A DNA stretch of 64,000 nt from RGIG6353 sp045660745. GTDB taxonomy: Bacteria; Bacillota; Clostridia; Oscillospirales; SIG627. Below the pieces are notes generated by a model. The model was not told the origin of the DNA. It did no database searches and saw only the letters and a program-made list of their open reading frames with translations. Both the position numbers and the translations under genes were made by a program. Below, in pieces: positions 51,375 to 60,362 of the stretch (the first letter of the stretch is position 1; each line of letters starts with the position of its first letter). The stretch is taken from assembly GCA_045660745.1 (NCBI GenBank), contig JAZREJ010000024.1, positions 14,446 to 78,445 on the forward strand, read 5' to 3'.

Positions 51375-52643
51375 ATGAAGATAAAATTCCCATACGGTAA
51401 GGAGCATATCGAGCATGAGTTCGGAAGTGAGCTTTCTGCCGTGCTTGAATCAAATATAAATGAATATACCCCCGAATTTTCGGAGTCCGAGCTTGTTAAA
51501 AAGGCAATGGAATCACCTGTTGGCGCGCCCCGTCTTACCGAGCTTGCAAAAGGGAAAAATAAGGTCGTTATAATCGCTTCCGACCATACACGTCCCGTAC
51601 CAAGCAAGGTCATAATTCCTTACATGCTCTCTGAAATAAGAGAAGGCAATCCCGAGGCTGACGTCACTATCCTTATTGCTACGGGCTGTCACAGAGGGAC
51701 TACCCGCGATGAGCTTGTATCAAAATTCGGAGAGGATATTGTCAATCACGAAAAAATATACGTTCATGACTGCGACGAGAGAGGTAAGCTTGTAAATATC
51801 GGAACTCTTCCGTCAGGAGGAATATGCGAAATAAATAAAATAGCTTGCGATGCGGATTTGCTTGTTGCCGAAGGCTTTATAGAACCTCACTTTTTTGCGG
51901 GCTTCTCCGGAGGACGAAAGAGTGTTTTGCCCGGAATTTCGGGCAGAGCGACCGTTCTTGCAAATCATTGCGCTGAGTTTGTCGCAAGTCCGTTTTCGAG
52001 AACAGGAATACTTGAAAACAATCCTATACATAATGATATGCTGTGGGCGGCTGAAAAGGTGGGACTTGCGTATATTGTAAACGTTGTACTTAACGCCGAT
52101 AAAAAAGTCATATTTGCCACAGCGGGTGATTTTAAAAAGGCGCATGAAAAGGGAGTGGAATTTATTTCCTCGCTGTGTGAAGTAAAGGCAGTTGAGTCGG
52201 ATATTGTTATTACCACAAACGGAGGTTATCCTCTCGATCAAAACGTTTATCAGTCCGTCAAGGGAATGACCGCCGCTGAGCCTACCGTCAAGGATGGCGG
52301 AGTCATAATAATGCTCGCACGCTCCAATGACGGAATAGGAGGCGACCATTTTTATCACCAAATGGCTGATGAAAAGGATATTTTGAAAACAGAAGCACAG
52401 CTTCTTGCACGAGGCAGGGGAGAAACCCTTCCCGACCAGTGGATGACGCAGATAATTATACGAATCATGAAACGAGCTCGCATCGTATACGTTTCGGAAA
52501 TGCCTGATTCTGTGGTAGAAGAGATGCACATGATTCCCGCACATTCACTCTCAGAAGCACTTGAAAAGGCAAAAAAGCTTATTTCAAAAAAGAATCCCAC
52601 GGTCACTGCAATTCCCGACGGAGTGTCGGTAATAGTAAAATAA
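51375..52643 (+). CDS. larA: LarA family nickel-pincer-cofactor racemase/epimerase
   Basis: A 422-residue protein of the lactate racemase family. It shows SDHTRPVP near 76, ATGCHRGTTRDE (His), EGFIEPHFFAGFSGGRKSVLPG (in part; His and the cofactor-bound Lys region) and ISGRATVLANH. LarA homologues use a nickel-pincer nucleotide to racemise or epimerise 2-hydroxyacids and related compounds, so the true substrate may not be lactate. No larB/C/E cofactor genes are in the window. The start at 51375 has GAAAGGA upstream. As last gene of the cluster it may epimerise an acid produced upstream. Confidence 0.9.
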   Translation: MKIKFPYGKEHIEHEFGSELSAVLESNINEYTPEFSESELVKKAMESPVGAPRLTELAKGKNKVVIIASDHTRPVPSKVIIPYMLSEIREGNPEADVTILIATGCHRGTTRDELVSKFGEDIVNHEKIYVHDCDERGKLVNIGTLPSGGICEINKIACDADLLVAEGFIEPHFFAGFSGGRKSVLPGISGRATVLANHCAEFVASPFSRTGILENNPIHNDMLWAAEKVGLAYIVNVVLNADKKVIFATAGDFKKAHEKGVEFISSLCEVKAVESDIVITTNGGYPLDQNVYQSVKGMTAAEPTVKDGGVIIMLARSNDGIGGDHFYHQMADEKDILKTEAQLLARGRGETLPDQWMTQIIIRIMKRARIVYVSEMPDSVVEEMHMIPAHSLSEALEKAKKLISKKNPTVTAIPDGVSVIVK

Positions 52644-52678
52644 ATATGAGGCTGTCCGAGACAGCCTCATATTTATTT
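52638..52678. terminator. Bidirectional terminator after larA
   Basis: An 18-bp perfect stem (52638-52655 with 52661-52678, core ATGAGGCTGT) around CCGAG. It covers the larA stop and the stop of the convergent SdpI-like gene. Confidence 0.9.
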
Positions 52679-53683
52679 TATGCGTTCTGATATTTTCTCA
52701 AAAAGACTGACTGTCTCATCGTGACTTTTAGCGTTTATGAGTATTATCTTTCCTTCGACACCAAGCTCGATGGCGGTGCTGTTGTTTGTATATGCGTACA
52801 GAGAATACGAATTATATACCTTGTTTTTGAAGAAACCGATAGAAAGGCGCGGCGTTCCGAATCCGCTTATTCTTGTACCAAAGTCACAGTCTTTGATAAG
52901 ATTCACACTGTTTATGTCGCTGTATTCTATTTTTAACTCACTCCACCATATACTGTCAACCTTAAGGGAGCTTTCACCCAGTGAGTAGGTTATCTCACCC
53001 GTAAAGCATACCAATACGATAATTATTGTTATAAGTATTGTTGCAATTATTGATATCTTTTTAGTCCTTTTTGGAAATTTGACTTCTTTGAACTCGGTGT
53101 TATCCTGAAGCTCCTTTTTGTAGAATTTGTAGGAGTATACAGTGGGAATCAGAACACCGAAAAAAACGGATATTATAAATACGGGGATGCAGATGCTTAT
53201 CGGAAGGAATGCCGAAGCAAGTATTATTATACCTATTGCGACCCATGTAAATCCCGCAACTCTATGAGTAGCATTCCAGTTTGCTTCGCTCTGAAGAGTC
53301 CATTTTACTTTAATTCCTATAGTACGGTTTTGACGTGTTTTCGGCATATAGTTTCCAATCATTATGAACAGTGCGCCAATGAGAATGTATAATGGGATAT
53401 GAGGGCTTTTAATGATGTTAACCGAAAACAGGTATGTCGTTGTGCTTACGATGATCGATATCGCGGGGATAATCCATAATACGATTCCGAAAATCTTTGA
53501 GCTTTGACAATTGCTTTTGTTGTCGTATGCTGTAACGAGAATGCAAACCCAATGCAGTACAAGAAGCAATGTAGGCATAAAGAGCATACCCGATAAAAAG
53601 TTCTCGACAAAGAGGTGTACGAGTATTGGAAGCATTATTAAAAAAGAGGACACTATGAGTGGTGTTTTGTTATTTTTCAGCAT
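52673..53683 (-). CDS. SdpI-like (DUF1648) membrane immunity-type protein
   Basis: A 336-residue protein with about seven hydrophobic segments: an N-terminal DUF1648-like part and an SdpI part with GNYMPKTRQNRTIGIKVKWT and WNATHRVAGFTW, the classical SdpI motif. The C-terminal soluble region (about 230-336) resembles a PH-like domain. In Bacillus, SdpI protects against the SdpC toxin and signals to SdpR. No sdpC-like toxin gene is near, so it may guard against a foreign toxin or serve envelope homeostasis. It overlaps the ArsR-type gene by 14 bases. Confidence 0.85.
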   Translation of the reverse strand: MLKNNKTPLIVSSFLIMLPILVHLFVENFLSGMLFMPTLLLVLHWVCILVTAYDNKSNCQSSKIFGIVLWIIPAISIIVSTTTYLFSVNIIKSPHIPLYILIGALFIMIGNYMPKTRQNRTIGIKVKWTLQSEANWNATHRVAGFTWVAIGIIILASAFLPISICIPVFIISVFFGVLIPTVYSYKFYKKELQDNTEFKEVKFPKRTKKISIIATILITIIIVLVCFTGEITYSLGESSLKVDSIWWSELKIEYSDINSVNLIKDCDFGTRISGFGTPRLSIGFFKNKVYNSYSLYAYTNNSTAIELGVEGKIILINAKSHDETVSLFEKISERIK

Positions 53684-53951
53684 TGTCTTTATCTCCTGTC
53701 AGCATTTTGATCCATAACATTATTTCCTCAAGCACAGAGGTGTTAAGCTCATAATAAATAAATTTGCCCTCGCGTGTGTCACGTATCAGGTCAGCATCCT
53801 TTAATACAGACAGGTGACGCGATATGGAGGCTCCCGTTACGTCGAAATTTTTACATATGTCTCCTGCTGACATTCTTCCGTTTTTGAGCATATTAAGTAT
53901 TTCGCGACGTATGGGGTCGGATAGTGCTTTGAGTGTGTTTTGAAGTCCCAT
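53670..53951 (-). CDS. ArsR family repressor (SdpR-like)
   Basis: A 93-residue winged helix protein: LKALSDPIRREILNMLKNGRMSAGDICKNFDVTGASISRHLSVLKDADLI (in part) is the ArsR helix-turn-helix, and TREGKFIYYELN the wing. It has no cysteine metal site, so it is of the SdpR autorepressor type, not a metal sensor. It is co-transcribed with the SdpI-like gene. A perfect dyad just after the -10 element of its own promoter is a clear operator candidate. Confidence 0.9.
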   Translation of the reverse strand: MGLQNTLKALSDPIRREILNMLKNGRMSAGDICKNFDVTGASISRHLSVLKDADLIRDTREGKFIYYELNTSVLEEIMLWIKMLTGDKDNAEK

Positions 53952-53970
53952 GGTTACCCCTTTTATTTAA

Positions 53971-54022
53971 CATTTAACCTAATTGTTAAATGTATTATAT
54001 CACACGTTTTCTCATTTGTCAA
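53971..54022 (-). promoter_or_regulatory. sdpR-like promoter and operator
   Basis: Minus strand: TTGACA (54022-54017), 17-base spacer, TATAAT (53999-53994). Right after it lies the dyad CATTTAAC-N6-GTTAAATG (53971-53992). The 12-base half GTTAAATGTATT (53985-53996) recurs at 54111-54122 ahead of the MBL gene. Confidence 0.85.
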
Positions 54023-54140
54023 TAGAAACAAACTTTTTATCCAATAATAAAAATATGCTATAATATGTAAAAATCTGTATATAAAAAAATCTGAAATATG
54101 TTAAAATTAAGTTAAATGTATTGTAAAATCGGAGGCTTTT

Positions 54141-54893
54141 ATGAGAATAGTATTTTTTGGTTCATCTCACGGATTTCCTGAGGCAAACCGCCGTTGCTCG
54201 TCAATACTTATTGAGGTAGGCGGTGCGCGCTACTTTATTGATATGGGTACGCAGTCAATTGAACAGCTTGCAGACCGAGGTATGCCGCCCGAGAGCATTA
54301 AGGCTTGCTTTATCACGCATATGCACGGCGACCACACCAACGGACTTATATCCTTTATTGACCTTTGCTCGTGGTATTATACTAAAACGAATACCGAATT
54401 CTATTTCCCCGGAGATACCGACAGATTCGTTGCGGCAATCTCAGAGTGGATTTCCTGCCTTGGACATAAGATGCGTGATTTTAAGTTCGGTCACGTTGAT
54501 GATGGCTTTGTATACGATGATGGTATTATCAAGCTTACCGCTTATAGAACGCGACATATTGCCGAGTCATTCTCCTACGTGCTTGAAGCTGAGGGGAAGA
54601 GAGTGTATTTCTCAGGAGACGTTGCATCTCCCGAGGCGCTTAACGGTGACGCACTTGCCGACCTTCCTCTTGAAGAATTTGATCGCGGCTTTGACCTTGC
54701 AATCCTCGAGCTTGCTCATTTTTGGGCACCCGATAAGTATTATCCTCTTCTCAAAGACAGGGACAATATCAAACAGGTTTGTATAAACCACTATTCCACC
54801 TATATTCGTCAGCATACTGCATATGACCTCATGAAGATGCTTCCGGAACAGAAAATTGTGTTCGCAAACGACGGACTTGAATTTAATTTATAA
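54141..54893 (+). CDS. MBL-fold metallo-hydrolase (RNase Z-like)
   Basis: A 250-residue metallo-beta-lactamase-fold protein. FFGSSHGFPEANRRCSS opens the fold, THMHGDHTNGL is the HxHxDH metal motif (about 55), YFSGDVASPE gives the bridging Asp, and INHYS near 214 may give the last His. It is close to the RNase Z/ElaC-like and related small-molecule hydrolases; substrate unknown. CGGAGG precedes the start. It is divergent from the SdpR-like gene and carries an SdpR-type half-site in its upstream region, so it may share that control. Confidence 0.82.
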   Translation: MRIVFFGSSHGFPEANRRCSSILIEVGGARYFIDMGTQSIEQLADRGMPPESIKACFITHMHGDHTNGLISFIDLCSWYYTKTNTEFYFPGDTDRFVAAISEWISCLGHKMRDFKFGHVDDGFVYDDGIIKLTAYRTRHIAESFSYVLEAEGKRVYFSGDVASPEALNGDALADLPLEEFDRGFDLAILELAHFWAPDKYYPLLKDRDNIKQVCINHYSTYIRQHTAYDLMKMLPEQKIVFANDGLEFNL

Positions 54894-54900
54894 TACTATG

Positions 54901-54930
54901 CGCCCGAGATTCTCGGGTGCGTTTTTTTTG
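54901..54930 (+). terminator. Terminator after MBL gene
   Basis: A 9-bp stem CGCCCGAGA with TCGGGTGCG (one mismatch) around TTC, followed by eight T. Confidence 0.85.
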
Positions 54931-54940
54931 TTTTAAAAGC

Positions 54941-54969
54941 TTGAAAAATGCGATGATATGTTATATAAT
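54941..54969 (+). promoter_or_regulatory. Promoter of ABC sugar importer operon
   Basis: TTGAAA (54941-54946) and TATAAT (54964-54969) have a 17-base spacer. Confidence 0.8.
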
Positions 54970-54999
54970 GAAACTAACTATTGAAAGGAGCGAGCTTGA

Positions 55000-56112
55000 A
55001 TGAAGGTTACGCTTGAGAATTTAACGAAAAAATTCCCCAACAGAAATAAAAAGGGTGATGACGTTATTGCTGTAAATAACGTTTCCCTGAATATTGAGGA
55101 CGGCACACTGATCGCACTTCTCGGCCCGTCTGGATGCGGAAAATCAACGGTGCTTAATCTTCTGTCGGGACTTTTGAAGCCCACCGACGGAAAAATATAT
55201 TTTGGAGACGACGACGTGACGGGGGTTCCCGCAGAAAAAAGAGGCGTGGGACTTGTGTTCCAGAACTATGCCCTTTATCCTCATCTCACTGTTAAAGAGA
55301 ATATAACCTTCCCGCTTGAGAATCTGCGCGGTGAAGAAAAGCTCTCAAAAGATGTGATGCTGCAAAAGGCACTTGAGGTGGCACGTCTTGTGCAGATTGA
55401 CACCCTTATGGACAGAAAACCGTCCGAGCTGTCAGGCGGACAGCAACAGAGAGTTGCCATTGCGCGCGCCCTCGTTAAGAATCCGAGAATACTTCTTCTT
55501 GATGAGCCTTTGTCAAATCTTGATGCAAGACTTCGTCTGCAGACCCGTGAGGAGATAAGACGCATTCAGCGCACCACATCTGTTACTACTGTTTTTGTCA
55601 CTCATGACCAAGAAGAGGCAATGTCAATCTCGGACCTCATTGTTGTAATGAAGGAAGGTGTCATTCAGCAAACGGGCAAGCCGCAGGAAGTATATGACAA
55701 TCCGTTAAATCTTTTTGTTGCGAAATTTCTCGGTACACCGCCTATCAATGTGTTTGGCGGTGAGGTAAGACAAGGCAAGCTTTACATAGGAGATGACTGT
55801 ATTATCGACACCACGCTTCCCGACGGAGAGGTGGACGTTGCCATACGTCCCGAAGCACTTGACGTAAACGAAAACGGCTCTTTCACCTGTAGTCTTGAAA
55901 GAATTGAAGTCATGGGACGTGACGTGAGCGTTGTTTGTACTAATAAAAAATCACACAATCCGCTTGTGCGCGCCATTGTCGATTCGGAGGCTGCGTCACA
56001 TGTTGGCGGAGCCTTGGTGAAGTTTGATATTGCTCCCGATAAAATGTTTGTGTTCTCCAAGGAAACGGGCGAACGCTTGAAGTTTGAAGGGGGAAGAAAT
56101 GAAAGAAAATAA
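55000..56112 (+). CDS. Carbohydrate ABC importer ATPase (UgpC/MalK type)
   Basis: A 370-residue ATPase: Walker A LGPSGCGKST (about 42), signature LSGGQQQRVAIARAL, Walker B LLLDEPLSNLDARLR, switch His in VFVTHDQEEAM. After about 240 it has an OB/TOBE-like regulatory domain typical of CUT1 sugar importers. AAAGGAG precedes the start. It powers import with the two permeases and binding protein encoded downstream. It overlaps the first permease by 14 bases. Some such ATPases are shared among several importers. Confidence 0.93.
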   Translation: MKVTLENLTKKFPNRNKKGDDVIAVNNVSLNIEDGTLIALLGPSGCGKSTVLNLLSGLLKPTDGKIYFGDDDVTGVPAEKRGVGLVFQNYALYPHLTVKENITFPLENLRGEEKLSKDVMLQKALEVARLVQIDTLMDRKPSELSGGQQQRVAIARALVKNPRILLLDEPLSNLDARLRLQTREEIRRIQRTTSVTTVFVTHDQEEAMSISDLIVVMKEGVIQQTGKPQEVYDNPLNLFVAKFLGTPPINVFGGEVRQGKLYIGDDCIIDTTLPDGEVDVAIRPEALDVNENGSFTCSLERIEVMGRDVSVVCTNKKSHNPLVRAIVDSEAASHVGGALVKFDIAPDKMFVFSKETGERLKFEGGRNERK

Positions 56113-56995
56113 TTATAAGGCGTGGCTTTATCTTCTTCCCGCGATACTTTTTATCGGTGCGTTTCTCGTTTATCCGCTTGTTGACGTTCTGATATATTCC
56201 TTTCAGGAAGGGTATAATTTCACATCACAATCATATTTCGGAAGCGGCACTTACAATTTTTCGTATGTGCTTCACGACCCGTATTTTATACAGGCTCTTA
56301 AGAATACGTTTATCCTTGTAATGATAACCGTACCTCTTTCCACTCTTATTGCACTTCTTATTTCTGTGGGGCTCTCATCCATAAAAAAGCTTCGCAATCT
56401 TTTTCAAACAATATACTTTTTACCCTACGTTACCAATACCCTTGCGGTAGGACTTGTATTTTTTATCCTCTTCAGACCCGTGGACGAACATACTCCGGGA
56501 CTTATAAACAATCTTCTGAATTTTTTCGGAGTAGATACTATCGACTTTATCGCGGGCCCGTATTGGGCGAAAATGCTGGTGCTTTGCGTTTATACGATAT
56601 GGGTGGTAATGCCATTCAAGGTGCTTGTTCTGACTTCTGCTCTTGCATCTGTTAATGAGACCTATTACAATGCCGCAAAAATAGACGGCACTCCTCGCTT
56701 CAGGGTTTTTCGCAAGATAACCATCCCCATGATATCTCCCACCATATTTTACCTTGTCATTACGGGATTTATCGGAGCGTTTAAGGCGTATTCGGATGCG
56801 GTTGCCCTTTTCGGGGAGAACCTCAACGTTGCTGAAATGAATACTATCGTCGGATACGTTTACGATATGCTGTACAGCGGTACGGGCGGATATCCCTCAT
56901 ACGCCTCCGCGGCGGCAATCATACTTTTTGTAATAGTGCTCACCATAACCTGTATAAACCTTCTCGTTTCCAAAAAGCATGTGCATTATAATTAA
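56099..56995 (+). CDS. Sugar ABC transporter permease 1 (MalF-like)
   Basis: A 298-residue permease with six membrane segments. The EAA-like coupling loop (YYNAAKIDGTPRFRVFRKITIPMISP, in part, about 192) contacts the ATPase. Fits the CUT1 MalF/UgpA type. The start at 56099 has GGGGGAAG upstream and lies inside the end of the ATPase gene; a TTG 15 bases earlier is not needed. Substrate is presumably a mono- or oligosaccharide. Confidence 0.92.
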   Translation: MKENNYKAWLYLLPAILFIGAFLVYPLVDVLIYSFQEGYNFTSQSYFGSGTYNFSYVLHDPYFIQALKNTFILVMITVPLSTLIALLISVGLSSIKKLRNLFQTIYFLPYVTNTLAVGLVFFILFRPVDEHTPGLINNLLNFFGVDTIDFIAGPYWAKMLVLCVYTIWVVMPFKVLVLTSALASVNETYYNAAKIDGTPRFRVFRKITIPMISPTIFYLVITGFIGAFKAYSDAVALFGENLNVAEMNTIVGYVYDMLYSGTGGYPSYASAAAIILFVIVLTITCINLLVSKKHVHYN

Positions 56996-57004
56996 GAGGT
57001 TTTT

Positions 57005-57871
57005 ATGAATTACGAAAAAACTGAAAAAACAGAGCGTCGCCGCAGTGTCGCTCTTCGCACGGTGGTATACGTATTGCTTGCTGTATGGGCTCTTATAGTA
57101 CTTTTTCCGTTCTATTGGATGATACTTACCTCAGTAAAGGACAGCGGTGCGTATAACTTTGAACAGACCCCTGTGTTTTTTACTCTTTCTCCTACCTTTG
57201 AAAATTACGCAAAGGTCTTCTCAAGTGACATGGGACTTTTGAGATACCTTGCCAACACCTTAGTATTTACTGTTATTACAACAGCGGTAATGCTTGTTGT
57301 AACAATACTTGCGGCATTTGCCTTTTCAAGACTTGAATTCAAGGGAAAAAATATCATATTCACGCTATTCCTGTCTCTCATGATGATACCGACAGAGCTT
57401 GTCGTGATAACGAATTACGTTACGATAACGAATTTAGAGCTGAGAAATACGTTTTCGGGTCTTATCCTTCCGAGTGTTGCTTCTGTCTTTTATATTTATC
57501 TTTTGAAAGAAAACTTTTCTCAGATACCGAACGAGCTTTACCACGCGGCAAAGGTGGACGGAACCTCTGACTTCAGGTATCTTGTAAAGGTCATGGTTCC
57601 TATCTGTAAGCCCACCGTGATTACTATTACTGTGCTTAAGGTGATTGAGTGCTGGAACTCGTTTGTTTGGCCGAGACTTGCCGTAGATGACCCTCGGTAT
57701 TATCTTGTTTCAAACGGAATTCAAAAAATTCGAGAGTCGGCAATGGGGCGTGACGATATTCCGTCAATGATGGCGGCTGTAGTCGTTATATCCGCTCCCC
57801 TTATCGTGCTGTTCCTTATATTTAAAAAGAGAATAATGGAGGGCGTTTCGAGAGGAGGAATGAAGGGATGA
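57005..57871 (+). CDS. Sugar ABC transporter permease 2 (MalG-like)
   Basis: A 288-residue permease with six membrane segments and the EAA-like loop ELYHAAKVDGTSDFRYLVKVMVPICKP (in part), matching MalG/UgpE. The long N-terminal arm before the first helix (EKTEKTERRRS) is charged. Partner of the preceding permease, forming the translocation pore. It overlaps the binding-protein gene start by ATGA. Confidence 0.92.
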   Translation: MNYEKTEKTERRRSVALRTVVYVLLAVWALIVLFPFYWMILTSVKDSGAYNFEQTPVFFTLSPTFENYAKVFSSDMGLLRYLANTLVFTVITTAVMLVVTILAAFAFSRLEFKGKNIIFTLFLSLMMIPTELVVITNYVTITNLELRNTFSGLILPSVASVFYIYLLKENFSQIPNELYHAAKVDGTSDFRYLVKVMVPICKPTVITITVLKVIECWNSFVWPRLAVDDPRYYLVSNGIQKIRESAMGRDDIPSMMAAVVVISAPLIVLFLIFKKRIMEGVSRGGMKG

Positions 57872-59448
57872 AAAAAACCGCTGTTATCTTATTTCTCCTG
57901 CTTTTATGCTCACTTCTTTTTTCCTGTCACGGTGCAGATACCAAAGAGGCATATGAGGTCCCCGATACGTTTGATACGTCAAGAGAGTATGAGATATCCT
58001 TTTGGGCAAAGAACGATACCAATATGAATCAGGTCGCAATATACGAGAAGGCGATAGAGGATTTCGAGGCGCTTTACCCGAATATTAAGGTGAATCTTAA
58101 GCTCTATACCGATTACGGCAGGATATACAGCGACGTCATCACGAATTTTTCTACCGATACAACTCCAAACGTCTGTATCACTTATCCTGACCATATTGCA
58201 ACATATCTTACAAACGAAAACTCCGTAGTCTCCCTTAACTCACTTTTTGAGAACGAAAAGTACGGACTCGGAGGAAGTGAGGTAAGGTTTGATTCTCCTG
58301 AGTTTGACGAACTTGTACCTAAGTTTATAAAGGAATGCGAATTCGGCGGAAATTATTATGCAGTTCCGTTTATGCGCTCAACCGAGGTGTGTTATGTCAA
58401 TAAGACATATGTCGAAAAGCTTGGCTATACGCTCCCCGAAACACTGACGTGGGATTTCATCTGGGAGGTGTCCGATGCCGCAATGGCAAAGGATGAGGAT
58501 GGTAATTTCATTGTAAACGGGCAAAAGCGACTCACTCCGTTTATCTATAAGTCTACCGATAATATGATGATACAGGCGCTCTATCAGCAAGGTGCGGATT
58601 ATTCAACTGTTTACGGAGAAATAGGTATTTTCAATCCTACCACCGAAGCTTTTCTGAAGGAGATATCAAAGCATTCGGAGCTTCGTTCCTTCAATACCTT
58701 TAAAAAGGTTTCATATCCTGCGAACCATCTGAATAAGGGACAGTGTATATTTGCAATAGACTCAACCGCCGGTGCTACCTGGATGGGAAGCGAGGCTCCG
58801 CTTGTTGATATAAAAGAGTCGGAGATTGTTGATTTTGAAACCGAGGTAATGACCATTCCTCAGTTTGACTTGTCGAATCCTTTGATGATATCACAAGGAC
58901 CGTCGGTGTGTGTGTTCAACAAAGATGACCCTCAGGTGGTACTTGCATCCTGGCTTTTCTGTCAGTTTCTTCTGACAAACAGCGTACAGATACCCTATTC
59001 TCAGACAGAGGGGTATGTGCCCGTTACCATCAAAGCTCAGGAAAGTCCCGAGTACGTTGATTATCTTTCAAGAGAAGGAGAGGACGACGAGTTTTACTAC
59101 GAAATAAAGCTCCGTGCTGTTAAGCTTTTGATAGAGAATACCGATAATACTTTTGTAACTCCCGTGTTTAACGGCTCAGCGGATCTCAGAAATGCCGCAG
59201 GCGAGCTTATCGAACAGGTGAATACCGATACAAGAGCAGGGAAGAGCATAGATGATGAGTATATAAGCGCACTTTATGAAAAGGTTGCGGGACTTTACCA
59301 TCTTAATGAAATAGAGCTTTCGCGAGGAGAGCTTACTTTTGGCAGTCTTCCCGCGGGTGCAAAAGCACTCTTGTGGACACTGGGAGCTTGTTGGATTGGT
59401 ATAATTGTTTATGTTACTGTAACAAAAATAAAGAACAAAAAACATTAA
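57868..59448 (+). CDS. Extracellular sugar-binding lipoprotein with additional C-terminal membrane helix
   Basis: A 526-residue solute-binding protein (family 1 type). A lipobox after the signal peptide (LLFSC, Cys20) anchors the N-terminus; then a two-lobe binding fold with YEISFWAKND, NVCITYPDHIATYL and WLFCQFLLTN. Unusually, residues about 503-521 (LLWTLGACWIGIIVYVTV) form a membrane helix followed by a basic tail, so both ends appear membrane-attached. Relatives are usually about 420-480 residues without that helix. It delivers sugar to the permeases encoded just upstream. Substrate unknown. Confidence 0.9.
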   Translation: MKKTAVILFLLLLCSLLFSCHGADTKEAYEVPDTFDTSREYEISFWAKNDTNMNQVAIYEKAIEDFEALYPNIKVNLKLYTDYGRIYSDVITNFSTDTTPNVCITYPDHIATYLTNENSVVSLNSLFENEKYGLGGSEVRFDSPEFDELVPKFIKECEFGGNYYAVPFMRSTEVCYVNKTYVEKLGYTLPETLTWDFIWEVSDAAMAKDEDGNFIVNGQKRLTPFIYKSTDNMMIQALYQQGADYSTVYGEIGIFNPTTEAFLKEISKHSELRSFNTFKKVSYPANHLNKGQCIFAIDSTAGATWMGSEAPLVDIKESEIVDFETEVMTIPQFDLSNPLMISQGPSVCVFNKDDPQVVLASWLFCQFLLTNSVQIPYSQTEGYVPVTIKAQESPEYVDYLSREGEDDEFYYEIKLRAVKLLIENTDNTFVTPVFNGSADLRNAAGELIEQVNTDTRAGKSIDDEYISALYEKVAGLYHLNEIELSRGELTFGSLPAGAKALLWTLGACWIGIIVYVTVTKIKNKKH

Positions 59449-59466
59449 TTTTATCGAAAAAACATA

Positions 59467-59494
59467 TTGATTTTTGTGAAAATAGTTGTATAAT
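59467..59494 (+). promoter_or_regulatory. Promoter of the small OB-like lipoprotein gene
   Basis: TTGATT (59467-59472) and TATAAT (59489-59494) have a 16-base spacer. Confidence 0.75.
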
Positions 59495-59555
59495 ATATTC
59501 AAAGCTTGTAAAACAAGTAAAACTAACATTATTATTTTATGTTGAGGAGAAAAAA

Positions 59556-60353
59556 ATGAAAAAGATTCTTTCACTTATGCTTGTTCTCATCATGGTGCTC
59601 GCGTTTGCTGCTTGCTCCGATGATACCGACAAGACACCTGCTTCTGATACTGACGTTGAGACTCCCGCTCCTGATACCGATGTTCAGGAACCCGCAGCTT
59701 CCGATGCTGATATCGACACTCCCAAGGAAGAGACTCCCGCTATTATGTCTCACGCTGATTACATTGCAGCTGAGCTTGATGCAAATGTTGTTGTTGAGAC
59801 TTATGTTCAGGCACATCAGTCATGGTGGGAAAATAAGATCACCGTTTACTGCCAGAGCCCCGATGGCGCATATTTCGTATATGAGCTTGCTTGCTCTGAA
59901 GCAGACGCTGCAAAGCTCGTTCCCGGCACCAAGATTCGTGTAACCGGTACCAAGGGTGAATGGGCAGGCGAAGTTGAAGTTATGAACGCTACCTTCGAAT
60001 TTGTTGAAGGCGCTGATACTTTCGTTGCTGAAGCATTTGATGCTACCGCACTTCTCGGAACCGACGAGCTCATCGCTCATCAGAATGAATTTGTTTCCTT
60101 CAAGGGAATGACAGTTGAGAAGGTTGAATTCAAGAACGGTAAGCCCGGCGACGATATCTACGTTACTCTCGGTAAGGATGGCAAGTCCTACGAGTTCTGC
60201 GTTGAGATCTATCTCACCGGTGAGTCTACCGATGTTTACAAAGCAGTTTCCGCTCTTACCGGAGGCGAGCTTGTTGACGTAGAAGGCTTCCTTTACTGGT
60301 ATGAGGGCATGAACCCCCACATTACAGCTATCACACTTGTTGATGAACTTTAA
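59556..60353 (+). CDS. Lipoprotein with acidic repeat linker and OB-like domain
   Basis: A 265-residue lipoprotein: signal peptide with lipobox (FAAC, Cys20), an acidic linker with imperfect DTDVxTPAP-like repeats (about 22-60), then a domain that looks like an OB-fold (VVVETYVQAHQSWWENKITVY, VPGTKIRVTGTKGEW) duplicated loosely around 160-260. Function unknown; OB-like domains in secreted proteins bind ligands or other proteins. Codons are dominated by GCT/GTT/CTC types unlike its neighbours, as in strongly expressed genes. It has its own promoter and terminator, so it is expressed separately from the importer. Confidence 0.7.
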   Translation: MKKILSLMLVLIMVLAFAACSDDTDKTPASDTDVETPAPDTDVQEPAASDADIDTPKEETPAIMSHADYIAAELDANVVVETYVQAHQSWWENKITVYCQSPDGAYFVYELACSEADAAKLVPGTKIRVTGTKGEWAGEVEVMNATFEFVEGADTFVAEAFDATALLGTDELIAHQNEFVSFKGMTVEKVEFKNGKPGDDIYVTLGKDGKSYEFCVEIYLTGESTDVYKAVSALTGGELVDVEGFLYWYEGMNPHITAITLVDEL

Positions 60354-60362
60354 TAAGGATTT

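Noticed and set aside
51813..52544. Minus-strand frame of 243 codons antisense to larA
   Set aside because: No motif or ribosome site; larA motifs on the other strand are clear.
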